From positions 1 through 64,000 of the forward strand of contig JAIYAU010000016.1 of assembly GCA_027488865.1 (NCBI GenBank): a stretch of 64,000 nucleotides of DNA, written 5' to 3'. This document shows, piece by piece, positions 37,113 through 44,754 of this stretch. This stretch comes from Cytophagaceae bacterium (GTDB taxonomy: Bacteria > Bacteroidota > Bacteroidia > Cytophagales > UBA9547). Within the stretch, counting starts at the first letter, position 1. Each line of letters starts with the position of its first letter. The position numbers were made by a program, and so were the translations under genes. Under the pieces are notes generated by a model, which was given only the letters and a program-made list of their open reading frames with translations, did not search any database and was not told where the DNA came from.

Positions 37113-39977
37113 TTAAAATTCGAAACTTATGCCATAAATAATTTGCCTTGGTTGCATATATCGAGCTGGATCAAATGGAGGTATACCACTGTCTTGAGGA
37201 TGTGGATAAAGGGGATCGCGCTGATCTGAAGGGAGAGCATCTCCATATTCATAGCCGCGTCCCGTTACAGGGTTGACTATTTGCGCATTTTTTTGATTAA
37301 AAATATTCTTAATTTCAAAACTAAATGAAAGTATTGCCTTCTTCAAGTGGATATCACGTGTAATTCTAATGTCTGTCCATGACCAGAACTTACCTACCTT
37401 AGAAAATTGCTGATCTTGAATTTCTTCATACTCAGGCCTTCCGGTAGGTGTTACCCCTCTAGAGCTCAATCTATAAGGAGTATACCTTAAACCTGATTTG
37501 TAAGTACTACTAATAAAAAATCTAAAGTTATTAAAAGAAAAACGACCAATTCTTATAGTAGAATCTGGTTTAAAAGTAAAAGCTGCTTTAATATCAAGTG
37601 GCCTATCCCATGCTAAGTATTGTTCCTTTGAAGTACTAACATATCCGTTTTGCTGGATTTGTAATTTAGATTCAGTAGCAGAATTGGATTTACCAGTAGC
37701 AATTTGATACGCCAAATTTAGATTTGCTCGTAACATTTTGCTTATTCTATACATTAATCCAACTTCAAGACCTTGAATTCTAGCGTAATCCTGATTGATA
37801 TAAAAAGTTTTTGGCACAAATCTTCCAGTTTGATCTTTTACCTCAGCTGTACGTGTGACTATATAGTCGTATTTATCATTGTAAAAAGCGGTGATTGTAG
37901 TAGCAAAATCTTTGGTAATTTGAGATTTTAATCCAATTTCATACGCTACAGTAACCTCTGGATTAAGGTCAAGATTTCCAATATTTGATAAAAACCCTCT
38001 ATCTTGATACACAGGATCAAGACCTGCGTATACAAACCTAGGATGGGGCAAACGCATAGAATGTCCATAATTAAAATATAATACATGGTTGTCTCGTACA
38101 GGAAAAGAAACCCTTATTTTAGGTAACAGACGGTGTTTATATCTTCTGCCGTCAATGTTTTTCCAAGTATTGTTATTATAATCCTCACGGGTGGCATCTA
38201 GGATAGTAGAATTAGCATCAGCCACGATGTCGTCTGCAAACTTGCCGGGGGCCCAATAATTGTATCTTAAACCTATATTGGCAATAATGCCCTCATAACG
38301 TATTTCATCTTGAAAAAAAATACCCCCTGTAGCAGGTCGTACCTTCCAAACATCACTTGTTTGTCCCACTCTAGTGGAAGGAGTAGAAACACTGTCATTA
38401 ATTTTGATGGGTGCACCCACCCAAGGTTTGGTCACATCTATCCATTGGTATTCTTGTTCTTTGTGTTCTAGTCCAAAACTATAAAAATGGAACTTATTAT
38501 TGGGAATATACGATAACTTCAATTTTGTAGTATATTCCTGTACGTAATGGTCATGCCAAATAGTTGCGATACCTCCATTGTTTACCAAGCCACTACCTGG
38601 ATTTATATAAACCACCTCATCATTAGGATTATATAATGTAATCGGATTCGTAACGATGGAGTTAGGATCATACTCTTTATCCACTGTCTGTTCTCTAAAA
38701 GGACGACCGTTGGCATCTGCTCTTAACGCAGTAAAAAGCCTACCCACGGTAACGTCCAACCTCCAATGTTCATTGATATTGTCGGTATAGTTAAGGGCCG
38801 TAAGGTTTGTTCTTGCAGTGTATGTAGCTGCGTTGTCTAGATTTTCCGAAAATCTATATTGATATCCTGGCTGAACCACAACATCATTACCAATTATTTG
38901 CAACGCTCTAGTATTTTGATTGACACTTATACTGTGTTGATTGGTGAGGGTAATTTTTTTTGTTTCTGTAATTCTAAAGGCCAACTTAAGCGTGTTTGAC
39001 CATTGGTTATCATAACGTGGAGCCCATAGAGTACTCTTATCAAATAGCGAACTTTTGAGTTGATTCGCTGTAGATCCAAAATAGTCATTGGAAACATTCA
39101 TAGTACTGCCAACAAAGATGGTTGCCCTTCGATGTGTTTTGGGAATTGGCGCACCTATATCAATACTTACGATATCAGTATTCCATCCTGTTTTGTTTGA
39201 TTGTTTATTATTAAAACCTAAGTTATCGCGTTGCCATTTACCCACTACACTTAATTTCTGACTTCCTTCTTTTATGTTGGTCAAAATTATTCCTGACGAA
39301 CCATCACCAAATTCTGCATCTCCTCCTCCTGTAATTACATTTAGATTAGCAATGGAGTTAGAAGAAACATTCACTCCAAAACCAGTACCTGAAAGTGGAT
39401 CTTGCGCATTAATACCATCTACAACGTATTGAGTTTCATACACCCTTCCGCCCCTAATTTGTAATCCATCAGGGTTTTGACTCACCCCATTCTGCATAGC
39501 CACTATTTCCTTAACATCCTTAGTGTTCATTTCTTTTATCTCTTCAGCGGTAATTTTCACTTCAGATTTACCAGATTCAAGATTCACTAAATTCTTCTCT
39601 CCTACCACTTCTACTGCCTCAAGAGTTTGACTTATTTCGGTAAGTGCAATATTTAAAACCGTGGTCTCATTACTTTTAATCCTAATACCATTATAAATCC
39701 GTTCTGCATATCCAATATAATTAATTTTTATACTGTAATCACCTGGTTTTATGTTATCTACAATATACTTACCATCTAAATCTGTAACGCCACCTTTGTA
39801 TGTACCTATGAGTATAACGGTGACACCCACCAGTGATTCTTTAGACTTAGAATCTACAATAACGCCACTTAAAACCCCATTTGATTTAGTTTCTGATTGG
39901 GCATAAACACCCGACAAGGAAAACAACAAAATAAAAAAGTTTAAAATTGCGTTTTTATTCTTAAAAATACCTTGCAT
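37113..39977 (-). CDS. TonB-dependent outer-membrane receptor with carboxypeptidase-like N-terminal domain
   Basis: 954 residues from the ATG at 39977; an upstream TTG overlapping the preceding gene was rejected. Signal peptide ends at VYAQS. Next is the DUF4480/carboxypeptidase-regulatory beta-sandwich (LSGVIVDSKSKESLVGVTVI, GVTDLDGKYIVDNIKPGDYSI), then the plug (EIVAMQNGVSQNPDGLQIRGG, YVVDGINAQDPLSG, VNSNSIANLNVITGGGDAEFG-like), then a 22-strand barrel ending in QIIYGISFEF. The terminal Phe is typical. It would import a substrate energised by TonB. No SusD partner: the neighbours are two lipoproteins and a PorV-like barrel, so substrate type cannot be assigned. Confidence 0.88.
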   Translation of the reverse strand: MQGIFKNKNAILNFFILLFSLSGVYAQSETKSNGVLSGVIVDSKSKESLVGVTVILIGTYKGGVTDLDGKYIVDNIKPGDYSIKINYIGYAERIYNGIRIKSNETTVLNIALTEISQTLEAVEVVGEKNLVNLESGKSEVKITAEEIKEMNTKDVKEIVAMQNGVSQNPDGLQIRGGRVYETQYVVDGINAQDPLSGTGFGVNVSSNSIANLNVITGGGDAEFGDGSSGIILTNIKEGSQKLSVVGKWQRDNLGFNNKQSNKTGWNTDIVSIDIGAPIPKTHRRATIFVGSTMNVSNDYFGSTANQLKSSLFDKSTLWAPRYDNQWSNTLKLAFRITETKKITLTNQHSISVNQNTRALQIIGNDVVVQPGYQYRFSENLDNAATYTARTNLTALNYTDNINEHWRLDVTVGRLFTALRADANGRPFREQTVDKEYDPNSIVTNPITLYNPNDEVVYINPGSGLVNNGGIATIWHDHYVQEYTTKLKLSYIPNNKFHFYSFGLEHKEQEYQWIDVTKPWVGAPIKINDSVSTPSTRVGQTSDVWKVRPATGGIFFQDEIRYEGIIANIGLRYNYWAPGKFADDIVADANSTILDATREDYNNNTWKNIDGRRYKHRLLPKIRVSFPVRDNHVLYFNYGHSMRLPHPRFVYAGLDPVYQDRGFLSNIGNLDLNPEVTVAYEIGLKSQITKDFATTITAFYNDKYDYIVTRTAEVKDQTGRFVPKTFYINQDYARIQGLEVGLMYRISKMLRANLNLAYQIATGKSNSATESKLQIQQNGYVSTSKEQYLAWDRPLDIKAAFTFKPDSTIRIGRFSFNNFRFFISSTYKSGLRYTPYRLSSRGVTPTGRPEYEEIQDQQFSKVGKFWSWTDIRITRDIHLKKAILSFSFEIKNIFNQKNAQIVNPVTGRGYEYGDALPSDQRDPLYPHPQDSGIPPFDPARYMQPRQIIYGISFEF

Positions 39978-39988
39978 AAAAATGTGTA

Positions 39989-41524
39989 TTACCAATTAAA
40001 TTCCTGAAGAAAAACATACTCAAAAAATGAATCTAAATTTTGAGGAATTGCATTCATATACTGTAAAGGTACTGTTGAGAAAATTAAGTTGGTTTTCCCA
40101 GAACTATTCATTGTTTTACCTACAAAATTATCAGGTCCTTCCCAACCAGATATTTTGGTTACCTTTCCTTTAAATAAAACTGTACAACTATTTTTAGGAT
40201 AAAAAGGAGATAAACTACCTACTCTTACCCGCTGACTTCCCAGCCTTGTTCCTTCTAGGTTAGCTAATAAAGTGGAGCTTATTTGTGGTGTTAATGTATA
40301 ATTATCCTTATCAAACTGAGCAGTTTTTATATTTGGCAAACCACTGATACTATCAATTGGTAAAACTGAAAAAATGATGGAAGTCGAACGCGTATCGGTA
40401 GGTAAAGAACATGAAATAAGCAACTTGCCATTACTATTGATAAAATCAATCAACGCTGAAGAGGCCGCCTCTAACAATGTACCGCCACCTGGAATAACCG
40501 CCTCTTTATTGGTATATATAAACACTGACTTATAGTCTTTTATTTGTAAATAAAGTGTAGGCGACCAAAACTTAGGTCTATATTTGCTTGAAGGTCCGTA
40601 ATTAACAAAATCAAAGGTTTGGTTTTTCTTAACCAATAATGGTAGATAAACCGCATCTGCCTTAGGTTGTTGAAAAACATCGGTACCCATGTTAATCACC
40701 AACAAATCATTAGATTTCTTTTTGAGATAAAACGATGTAGTTGAATCGATATTGCTCGTTGTCCCTGAAATATCAATGGTCTTTAAGTAAACTTTGTTTT
40801 GACCATTTACATTTAGTCCGTCCAACTTTGCCTTTTGAAGTTTAGGATTTGTATTACCTAAATAAATATTACCATCAGAAACGCCAGCAGTTGTAATATT
40901 TTCTGGCGCAATAGACACAAAATCAACTGTTCTATTGAAACTAGTCCATTTTCCATTATTTACCTTGATAAAAACAGAGTCAATAGTTTCAATTCCATCT
41001 TTATCTTCTAGTGTCCATTGTAATGAAAATGCTGAATAAACAGTATCTTCCATTAAAAATGAACGCTTAAATAAGGCTGAGGGCTTTGAATTTTTTATCG
41101 GGATTTTAAGTACTGAAGGTACCACGTTTCTTGCCCCTAAATTATCAATTGCCCTGAGATAGAAAAAAATATTGGCCGTGTCACTACCTGGGGGAAACGA
41201 AAAAGTGAATGTACTGTCCTCTACTAACACACTATCTGCCAACGCCCTATCATATCTTTTCCTTAATTTCTTCCAATTAATTTCATCAAAAGATATTTCA
41301 TAATCTTCTATATAGCCATCTTTGTCAGTGCCGGACCAACTTAATTTAATTTCACTTTTAAGTCTATTTTCACCTGCCAGATTAATTTCTTTGATATAAA
41401 TATTGGTTTCAGGCAAAAGATTGCCCTTTAATTCACCCTTATTGCACGAAGAAATGAACAATACTACAAGGTGTAGTAAAAGCAGCCTCCATGTAATAAA
41501 CACATATTCTAACCTATATTTCAT
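39989..41524 (-). CDS. Large surface or periplasmic lipoprotein of unknown function
   Basis: 511 residues; lipobox ISSC with C27. Residues about 50-290 look like two fibronectin-type modules (EIKLSWSGTDKDGYIEDYEIS, SLQWTLEDKDGIETIDSVFI). The rest (about 295-505) begins LLVINMGTDVF and includes ALIDFINSNGKLLISCS, which resembles the Rossmann-like fold used in class I glutamine-amidotransferase-like and gliding-motility proteins, but no catalytic Cys/His is obvious. First gene of the four-gene operon; its stop is 11 bases before the TonB receptor start, suggesting a surface partner of that receptor. Confidence 0.7.
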   Translation of the reverse strand: MKYRLEYVFITWRLLLLHLVVLFISSCNKGELKGNLLPETNIYIKEINLAGENRLKSEIKLSWSGTDKDGYIEDYEISFDEINWKKLRKRYDRALADSVLVEDSTFTFSFPPGSDTANIFFYLRAIDNLGARNVVPSVLKIPIKNSKPSALFKRSFLMEDTVYSAFSLQWTLEDKDGIETIDSVFIKVNNGKWTSFNRTVDFVSIAPENITTAGVSDGNIYLGNTNPKLQKAKLDGLNVNGQNKVYLKTIDISGTTSNIDSTTSFYLKKKSNDLLVINMGTDVFQQPKADAVYLPLLVKKNQTFDFVNYGPSSKYRPKFWSPTLYLQIKDYKSVFIYTNKEAVIPGGGTLLEAASSALIDFINSNGKLLISCSLPTDTRSTSIIFSVLPIDSISGLPNIKTAQFDKDNYTLTPQISSTLLANLEGTRLGSQRVRVGSLSPFYPKNSCTVLFKGKVTKISGWEGPDNFVGKTMNSSGKTNLIFSTVPLQYMNAIPQNLDSFFEYVFLQEFNW

Positions 41525-41758
41525 AAATAGAATCCAACAATAAATAAGACAACAAATGTAATATGGGATATTTATATATAAGTCATGAATAGATTATCAA
41601 AATGTTATCTTTATGAACTTCCCTTTAATACAATTTAAAATACATTAATGTAAGAAACTGCAATTTACAAAATGGAAGTAGCACAAAATTTCCTCTTAAT
41701 GTGCGATTTATCCAAGGTTCTTCAGAACAAGTGTAACGCTATCGAAGGGCAGCTGCTT

Positions 41759-41766
41759 TACATTTG
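41759..41766 (+). promoter_or_regulatory. Possible -7 element upstream of the OmpA-like gene
   Basis: TACATTTG 54 bases before the ATG; no matching -33 element, so tentative. Confidence 0.3.
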
Positions 41767-41820
41767 CACAAGATAAACTTCTTAATTGCGAACTTTAAAA
41801 CCATCCATACACCATAATCC

Positions 41821-42489
41821 ATGAAAAAATTACAAAACATATTGATTTACTGCTTATGCTCATCACTCCTATTTGTTGGTTGTGCCATGAACAAGACCAA
41901 AAAAGGTGCTGCCATAGGGGTTGTAGGCGGCGGTGCCATGGGTGCAGTAATAGGTAGAGTGTCAGGCAATACCGCTCTTGGTGCTATTATAGGAGCTACT
42001 GTGGGTGGAGCTACAGGTGCAATTATTGGCAACAAAATGGACAAACAAGCTGCTGCTATTAAAAACACTGTTCCCAATGCTAAAGTGGAAAGGGTGGGCG
42101 AAGGTATAGTGGTTGAATTTAGTAGTGATATACTGTTCGGTTTTGACAAATCTGACTTATCTAACCAATCTGTGAGTTCATTAGATGAATTGGTAAAAGT
42201 ATTAAACAGCTATCCAGATACAGACATTGAGGTACAAGGACATACGGACGACAAAGGCACTGAAGACTACAATCAAAGCTTGTCAGAAAGACGCGCTGGG
42301 TCTACGAGCAGCTACTTGAGGCGACAAGGTATACCCAACCGAAGGATATCGATTAAAGGTTTTGGTGAATTGGCACCCAATTATAGTAATGGAACAGAAA
42401 ATGGGCGAAATGAAAATCGTAGGGTAGAGTTCCTAATATCTGCCAATAAAAAAATGAAATCAGAAGCCAAAAAAGAGGCCTCAAACTAA
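41821..42489 (+). CDS. OmpA-family lipoprotein with glycine-zipper domain
   Basis: 222 residues; lipobox FVGC with C21. Residues about 28-75 are a glycine-zipper (GAAIGVVGGGAMGAVIG, TVGGATGAIIGNKMD) that can insert into or associate with the membrane. The C-terminal OmpA domain (about 100-212) binds peptidoglycan: SDILFGFDKSDLS, EVQGHTDDKGTEDYNQSLSERRA (key D and R residues present), and NRRVEFLI. This is the Pal/YiaD-type arrangement, tying outer membrane to wall. It precedes the frameshifted barrel gene by 24 bases. Confidence 0.9.
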   Translation: MKKLQNILIYCLCSSLLFVGCAMNKTKKGAAIGVVGGGAMGAVIGRVSGNTALGAIIGATVGGATGAIIGNKMDKQAAAIKNTVPNAKVERVGEGIVVEFSSDILFGFDKSDLSNQSVSSLDELVKVLNSYPDTDIEVQGHTDDKGTEDYNQSLSERRAGSTSSYLRRQGIPNRRISIKGFGELAPNYSNGTENGRNENRRVEFLISANKKMKSEAKKEASN

Positions 42490-42513
42490 TATTGATCTTT
42501 TAACATAAATACC

Positions 42514-43189
42514 ATGAAAAAAACACTATTTACAATCGTTGCCCTGTATTTGACTACAATCTCAATCTTGCAAGCGCAAAATGGCGACCAGCCAAAGACA
42601 TCCTTTGCTATTCTAGGAGGCATTAATTTTCAAAATCTAAATGGAAAAGATTTTAAAGGTGATAAACTCGACAATGATATGGTAGTTGGCTACCATGTTG
42701 GCCTTAATGTTCAGATTCCATTAGTGCCAGAATTTTACTTTCAACCTGGTTTAATATTCAACACGAAAGGCTCCAAACATAAAAGCGGGTTTACCACCAG
42801 CACCTACAGGATTTCTTACTTAGAAATACCCCTTAATTTTGTTTATAAAGGCCAATTAGGCAATGGTTTCATCTTTTTGGGCTTGGGTCCCTACGTTGGT
42901 TATGCCATTCAGGGAAAAGTAAAAAATGTTACGAACTCGGTTGAAGTAAAAGATGATATCGAATTTACCAACGAAGTAAATACAAGTGATTCCTATTCCA
43001 AGTCATTTAAGAAGAATGGATGTAGGAGGTAATATTTTCTTTGGTTATGAAATGGCCAATGGTTTATTTGCGCAATTAAATACCCAACTAGGATTGATCA
43101 AAATTAATCCTAAAGACAACAGAATAACCGACGATAAAACGTCCGTTAAAAATACTGGTTTCGGAGCTTCTTTGGGTTATAGATTTTAA
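42514..43189 (+). pseudogene. Outer-membrane beta-barrel protein (PorT/OMP_b-brl family), frameshifted
   Basis: Two overlapping frames together make one barrel protein of about 224 residues. The first (42514-43032) has signal peptide (1-21, LQAQ), then FAILGGINFQNLNGKDFKGDKL and strands up to SYSKSFK. The second frame continues MDVGGNIFFGYEMANGLFAQLNTQ to GFGASLGYRF, the expected final strands with terminal Phe. Skipping one base near 43008-43017 (in the AAGAAGAATGG stretch) restores the frame. Either a genuine recent mutation, giving a 172-residue truncated barrel, or a sequencing/assembly error; the sequence cannot decide. It borders the 43.2-kb repeat island. Confidence 0.8.
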
Positions 43190-43232
43190 GGATGCATATT
43201 TTTTAACCATTTATAAGTTTCTCCAATCCCTA

Positions 43233-43261
43233 CCGATGCCTTTGCCCCAAGCGAAGGCATC
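43233..43261. repeat. REP-like palindrome, left copy
   Basis: GATGCCTTTGC (43235-43245) faces GCGAAGGCATC (43251-43261), an 11-bp stem with one G-T wobble around a 5-base loop, preceded by CC. The same sequence reappears at the other side of the 11-bp array. Confidence 0.85.
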
Positions 43262-43338
43262 TGTATCACCTGCCATTTCCCTATTTCGAAAATATAGCTC
43301 GTTGGTCGATATATAAATATGTTTCATTTTTTAAAATT

Positions 43339-43536
43339 TTCTACTTTGTTTCTATGTTGTTTCTACTCGCGTTCTATGTTGCTTCTATGACCTATACATT
43401 CCGCTTCTATTCGCGTTCTATACTGCTTCTATCGGGGTTCTACTCGCTGGCCTGTAGGTTTCTCCTAGGTATCCTGTAGGTATCCCCTAGGTATCTATGA
43501 TCTCTCTACTTTTTCTCTATTCTGTCTCTATGTTCT
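43339..43536. repeat. Tandem array of eighteen degenerate 11-bp units
   Basis: Eighteen consecutive 11-base units with no gap or phase slip (198 bases). Examples: TTCTACTTTGT, TTCTATGTTGT, TTCTACTCGCG, TTCTATGTTGC, TTCTATTCGCG, TTCTATACTGC, TTCTATCGGGG, CTCTATTCTGT. Thirteen units begin NTCTAY; units 11-14 (43449-43492) belong to a second type, alternating CTGTAGGT and CCTAGGT endings with a 22-bp super-period. Because 11 is not a multiple of three and stops occur, it is not a coding repeat. On the opposite strand the shared core reads RTAGAA. Function unknown. Confidence 0.9.
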
Positions 43537-43543
43537 GTATAAA

Positions 43544-43588
43544 CCGATGCCTTCGCTCGAGCGAAGGCATCAGTCGCGAAGGCATCGG
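43544..43588. repeat. REP-like double palindrome, right copy
   Basis: A perfect 26-bp palindrome spans 43546-43571 (GATGCCTTCGCTC and its complement). A third arm, GCGAAGGCATCGG (43576-43588), is a perfect 13-base complement of 43544-43556, so two mutually exclusive hairpins can form. The arms match the left copy at 43235-43261. Confidence 0.9.
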
Positions 43589-43730
43589 AAAAATATTTTA
43601 CAAAAAAATTCAGAAGGCAAATGGATTGCACGCTGCTCGCTTAGTATTGCACCATGAAACGACGCAAGAGGGTCTTGCGCTAAAAAACAAAAACCATTAT
43701 TAACATGTCAAAAAATTCAAACAACCAATC

Positions 43731-44657
43731 TTATATCATGTTTTTACTTCTTATGCTTCCATACATTTCATGCATGATTGGCATGTGTGGTGCAGTGAGC
43801 ACCGCAAGACCTAAAAAAAGATAGCTCATCATGGCACTATCGCTGGTAAACATAAACCCTGCTGCGCCACATAGGCCAATCCCGATAAAGGCCAAAGTGC
43901 TGTAAAAAACTATTTTCTTAAAAATCATCCAATTTGATAAAGTGCCGTTCTTTTTAAGATAACCAACAATTTTATCAAGAGATAAGACAGAATGCCATGT
44001 AACGAAGTAGAAGGTAAATCCTAAAAGCATGGGGAGATGAAATAATATAAAAACGAGTAAAGCCATTCTTACAAGAAAATGTCCTCCATCGTATTGATCG
44101 TTATTCTTTAAAAAATAGACAAACATAGTAACAAAAAAAGTTATGCCAACGAAGCTCAAAATACTGTATCGGTTGAGGTCAATCCAATTTATCAAACTTA
44201 AGTTTGCTCTTCCAGCAGGAAATAATTGATAAAGCGGCCTAATAAATTCAAAATGATGAACTAAAATAACCGAAAGAATAACAGAGCCATAACAAAAAAC
44301 GAAAACCTTACCTGCTAAAGTGTTGGTCTTAAACTGAGATAAATCTGTTTCACCAAAATGATATGCAGCGAATAGAACAAAAAGCACGTTGCCAACTACG
44401 GGAAACAAAAAGAGCAATGCTGCAAATAAAACAAGCTTAGATAAATATGTAAGAAAAAAGCCTTTGATAGAAAAAACCTTACCCATGTTGCTGGCATTTA
44501 CTTTAGCCACTAATAAATCAGCAGCCCCATGCGGAACACCTAAAATCGTCACGCCGATTAAGAACAAAATAAACTGCGATTTGGGGTTTATTGGCTTTAA
44601 AAAATATTGACTAAGTACTAAAATAAATCCAAGTATGAATAATATTATACGAATCAT
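43731..44657 (-). CDS. blh: Brp/Blh-family beta-carotene 15,15'-dioxygenase
   Basis: 308 residues with about nine membrane helices. Blh splits beta-carotene into two retinal molecules, the chromophore of microbial rhodopsins. The conserved histidines are in place: LGVPHGAADLL (H43), AAYHFGETDL (H100), FVTWHSVLS (H222) and APHMPIMHEMY (H291, H296). It lies 97 bases downstream of the rhodopsin gene on the same strand, the classic cassette. A terminator-like hairpin sits just before its start, so it may rely on read-through or a weak promoter of its own. No carotenoid genes (crtB/I/Y) are in the window. Confidence 0.95.
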   Translation of the reverse strand: MIRIILFILGFILVLSQYFLKPINPKSQFILFLIGVTILGVPHGAADLLVAKVNASNMGKVFSIKGFFLTYLSKLVLFAALLFLFPVVGNVLFVLFAAYHFGETDLSQFKTNTLAGKVFVFCYGSVILSVILVHHFEFIRPLYQLFPAGRANLSLINWIDLNRYSILSFVGITFFVTMFVYFLKNNDQYDGGHFLVRMALLVFILFHLPMLLGFTFYFVTWHSVLSLDKIVGYLKKNGTLSNWMIFKKIVFYSTLAFIGIGLCGAAGFMFTSDSAMMSYLFLGLAVLTAPHMPIMHEMYGSIRSKNMI

Positions 44658-44667
44658 TTTTGTAAGT

Positions 44668-44701
44668 GAAAAAAATGAGGCCGTCCATTACGACAGCCTC
44701 T
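44668..44701 (-). terminator. Hairpin and T-tract between the rhodopsin and blh genes
   Basis: On the minus strand GAGGCTGTC pairs with GGACGGCCTC (9 bp with one T-G) around a short loop, followed by ATTTTTTT. It ends about 11 bases before the blh start, so it could attenuate rather than block expression of blh. Confidence 0.8.
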
Positions 44702-44754
44702 TTTAACTAAGCGGTAACTATGTTTACGTTATTAAAAAATATCCCAAATTAAGT

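Larger units (their letters stand above)
43190..43730. other. Intergenic repeat island between convergent genes
   Basis: 541 bases between the barrel pseudogene and blh with no convincing gene. It holds, in order, a palindrome (43233-43261), an 11-bp-period tandem array (43339-43536), a double palindrome (43544-43588), a further small stem-loop at 43663-43679 (CGCAAGA/TCTTGCG around GGG) and filler. The bases after 43600 can be read as a short open stretch (KANGLHAARLVLHHETTQEG) in one plus frame, but without a plausible start. The palindromes probably also end the two converging transcripts. Confidence 0.7.

Noticed and set aside
42986-43189. Separate small gene starting MIPIPSHLRR
   Set aside because: Its C-terminal 55 residues are the missing end of the preceding barrel protein; the apparent start is out-of-frame reading before the frameshift.
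43339-43536. The 11-bp array as a CRISPR array or as coding repeats
   Set aside because: Units are contiguous with no spacers, too short for CRISPR repeats, there are no cas genes, and an 11-base period cannot keep a reading frame.
43497-43703. Forward 68-residue frame spanning the end of the array and the right palindrome
   Set aside because: Its start lies inside non-coding repeats, so it is not listed as a gene; only its C-terminal part is noted as a possible remnant.
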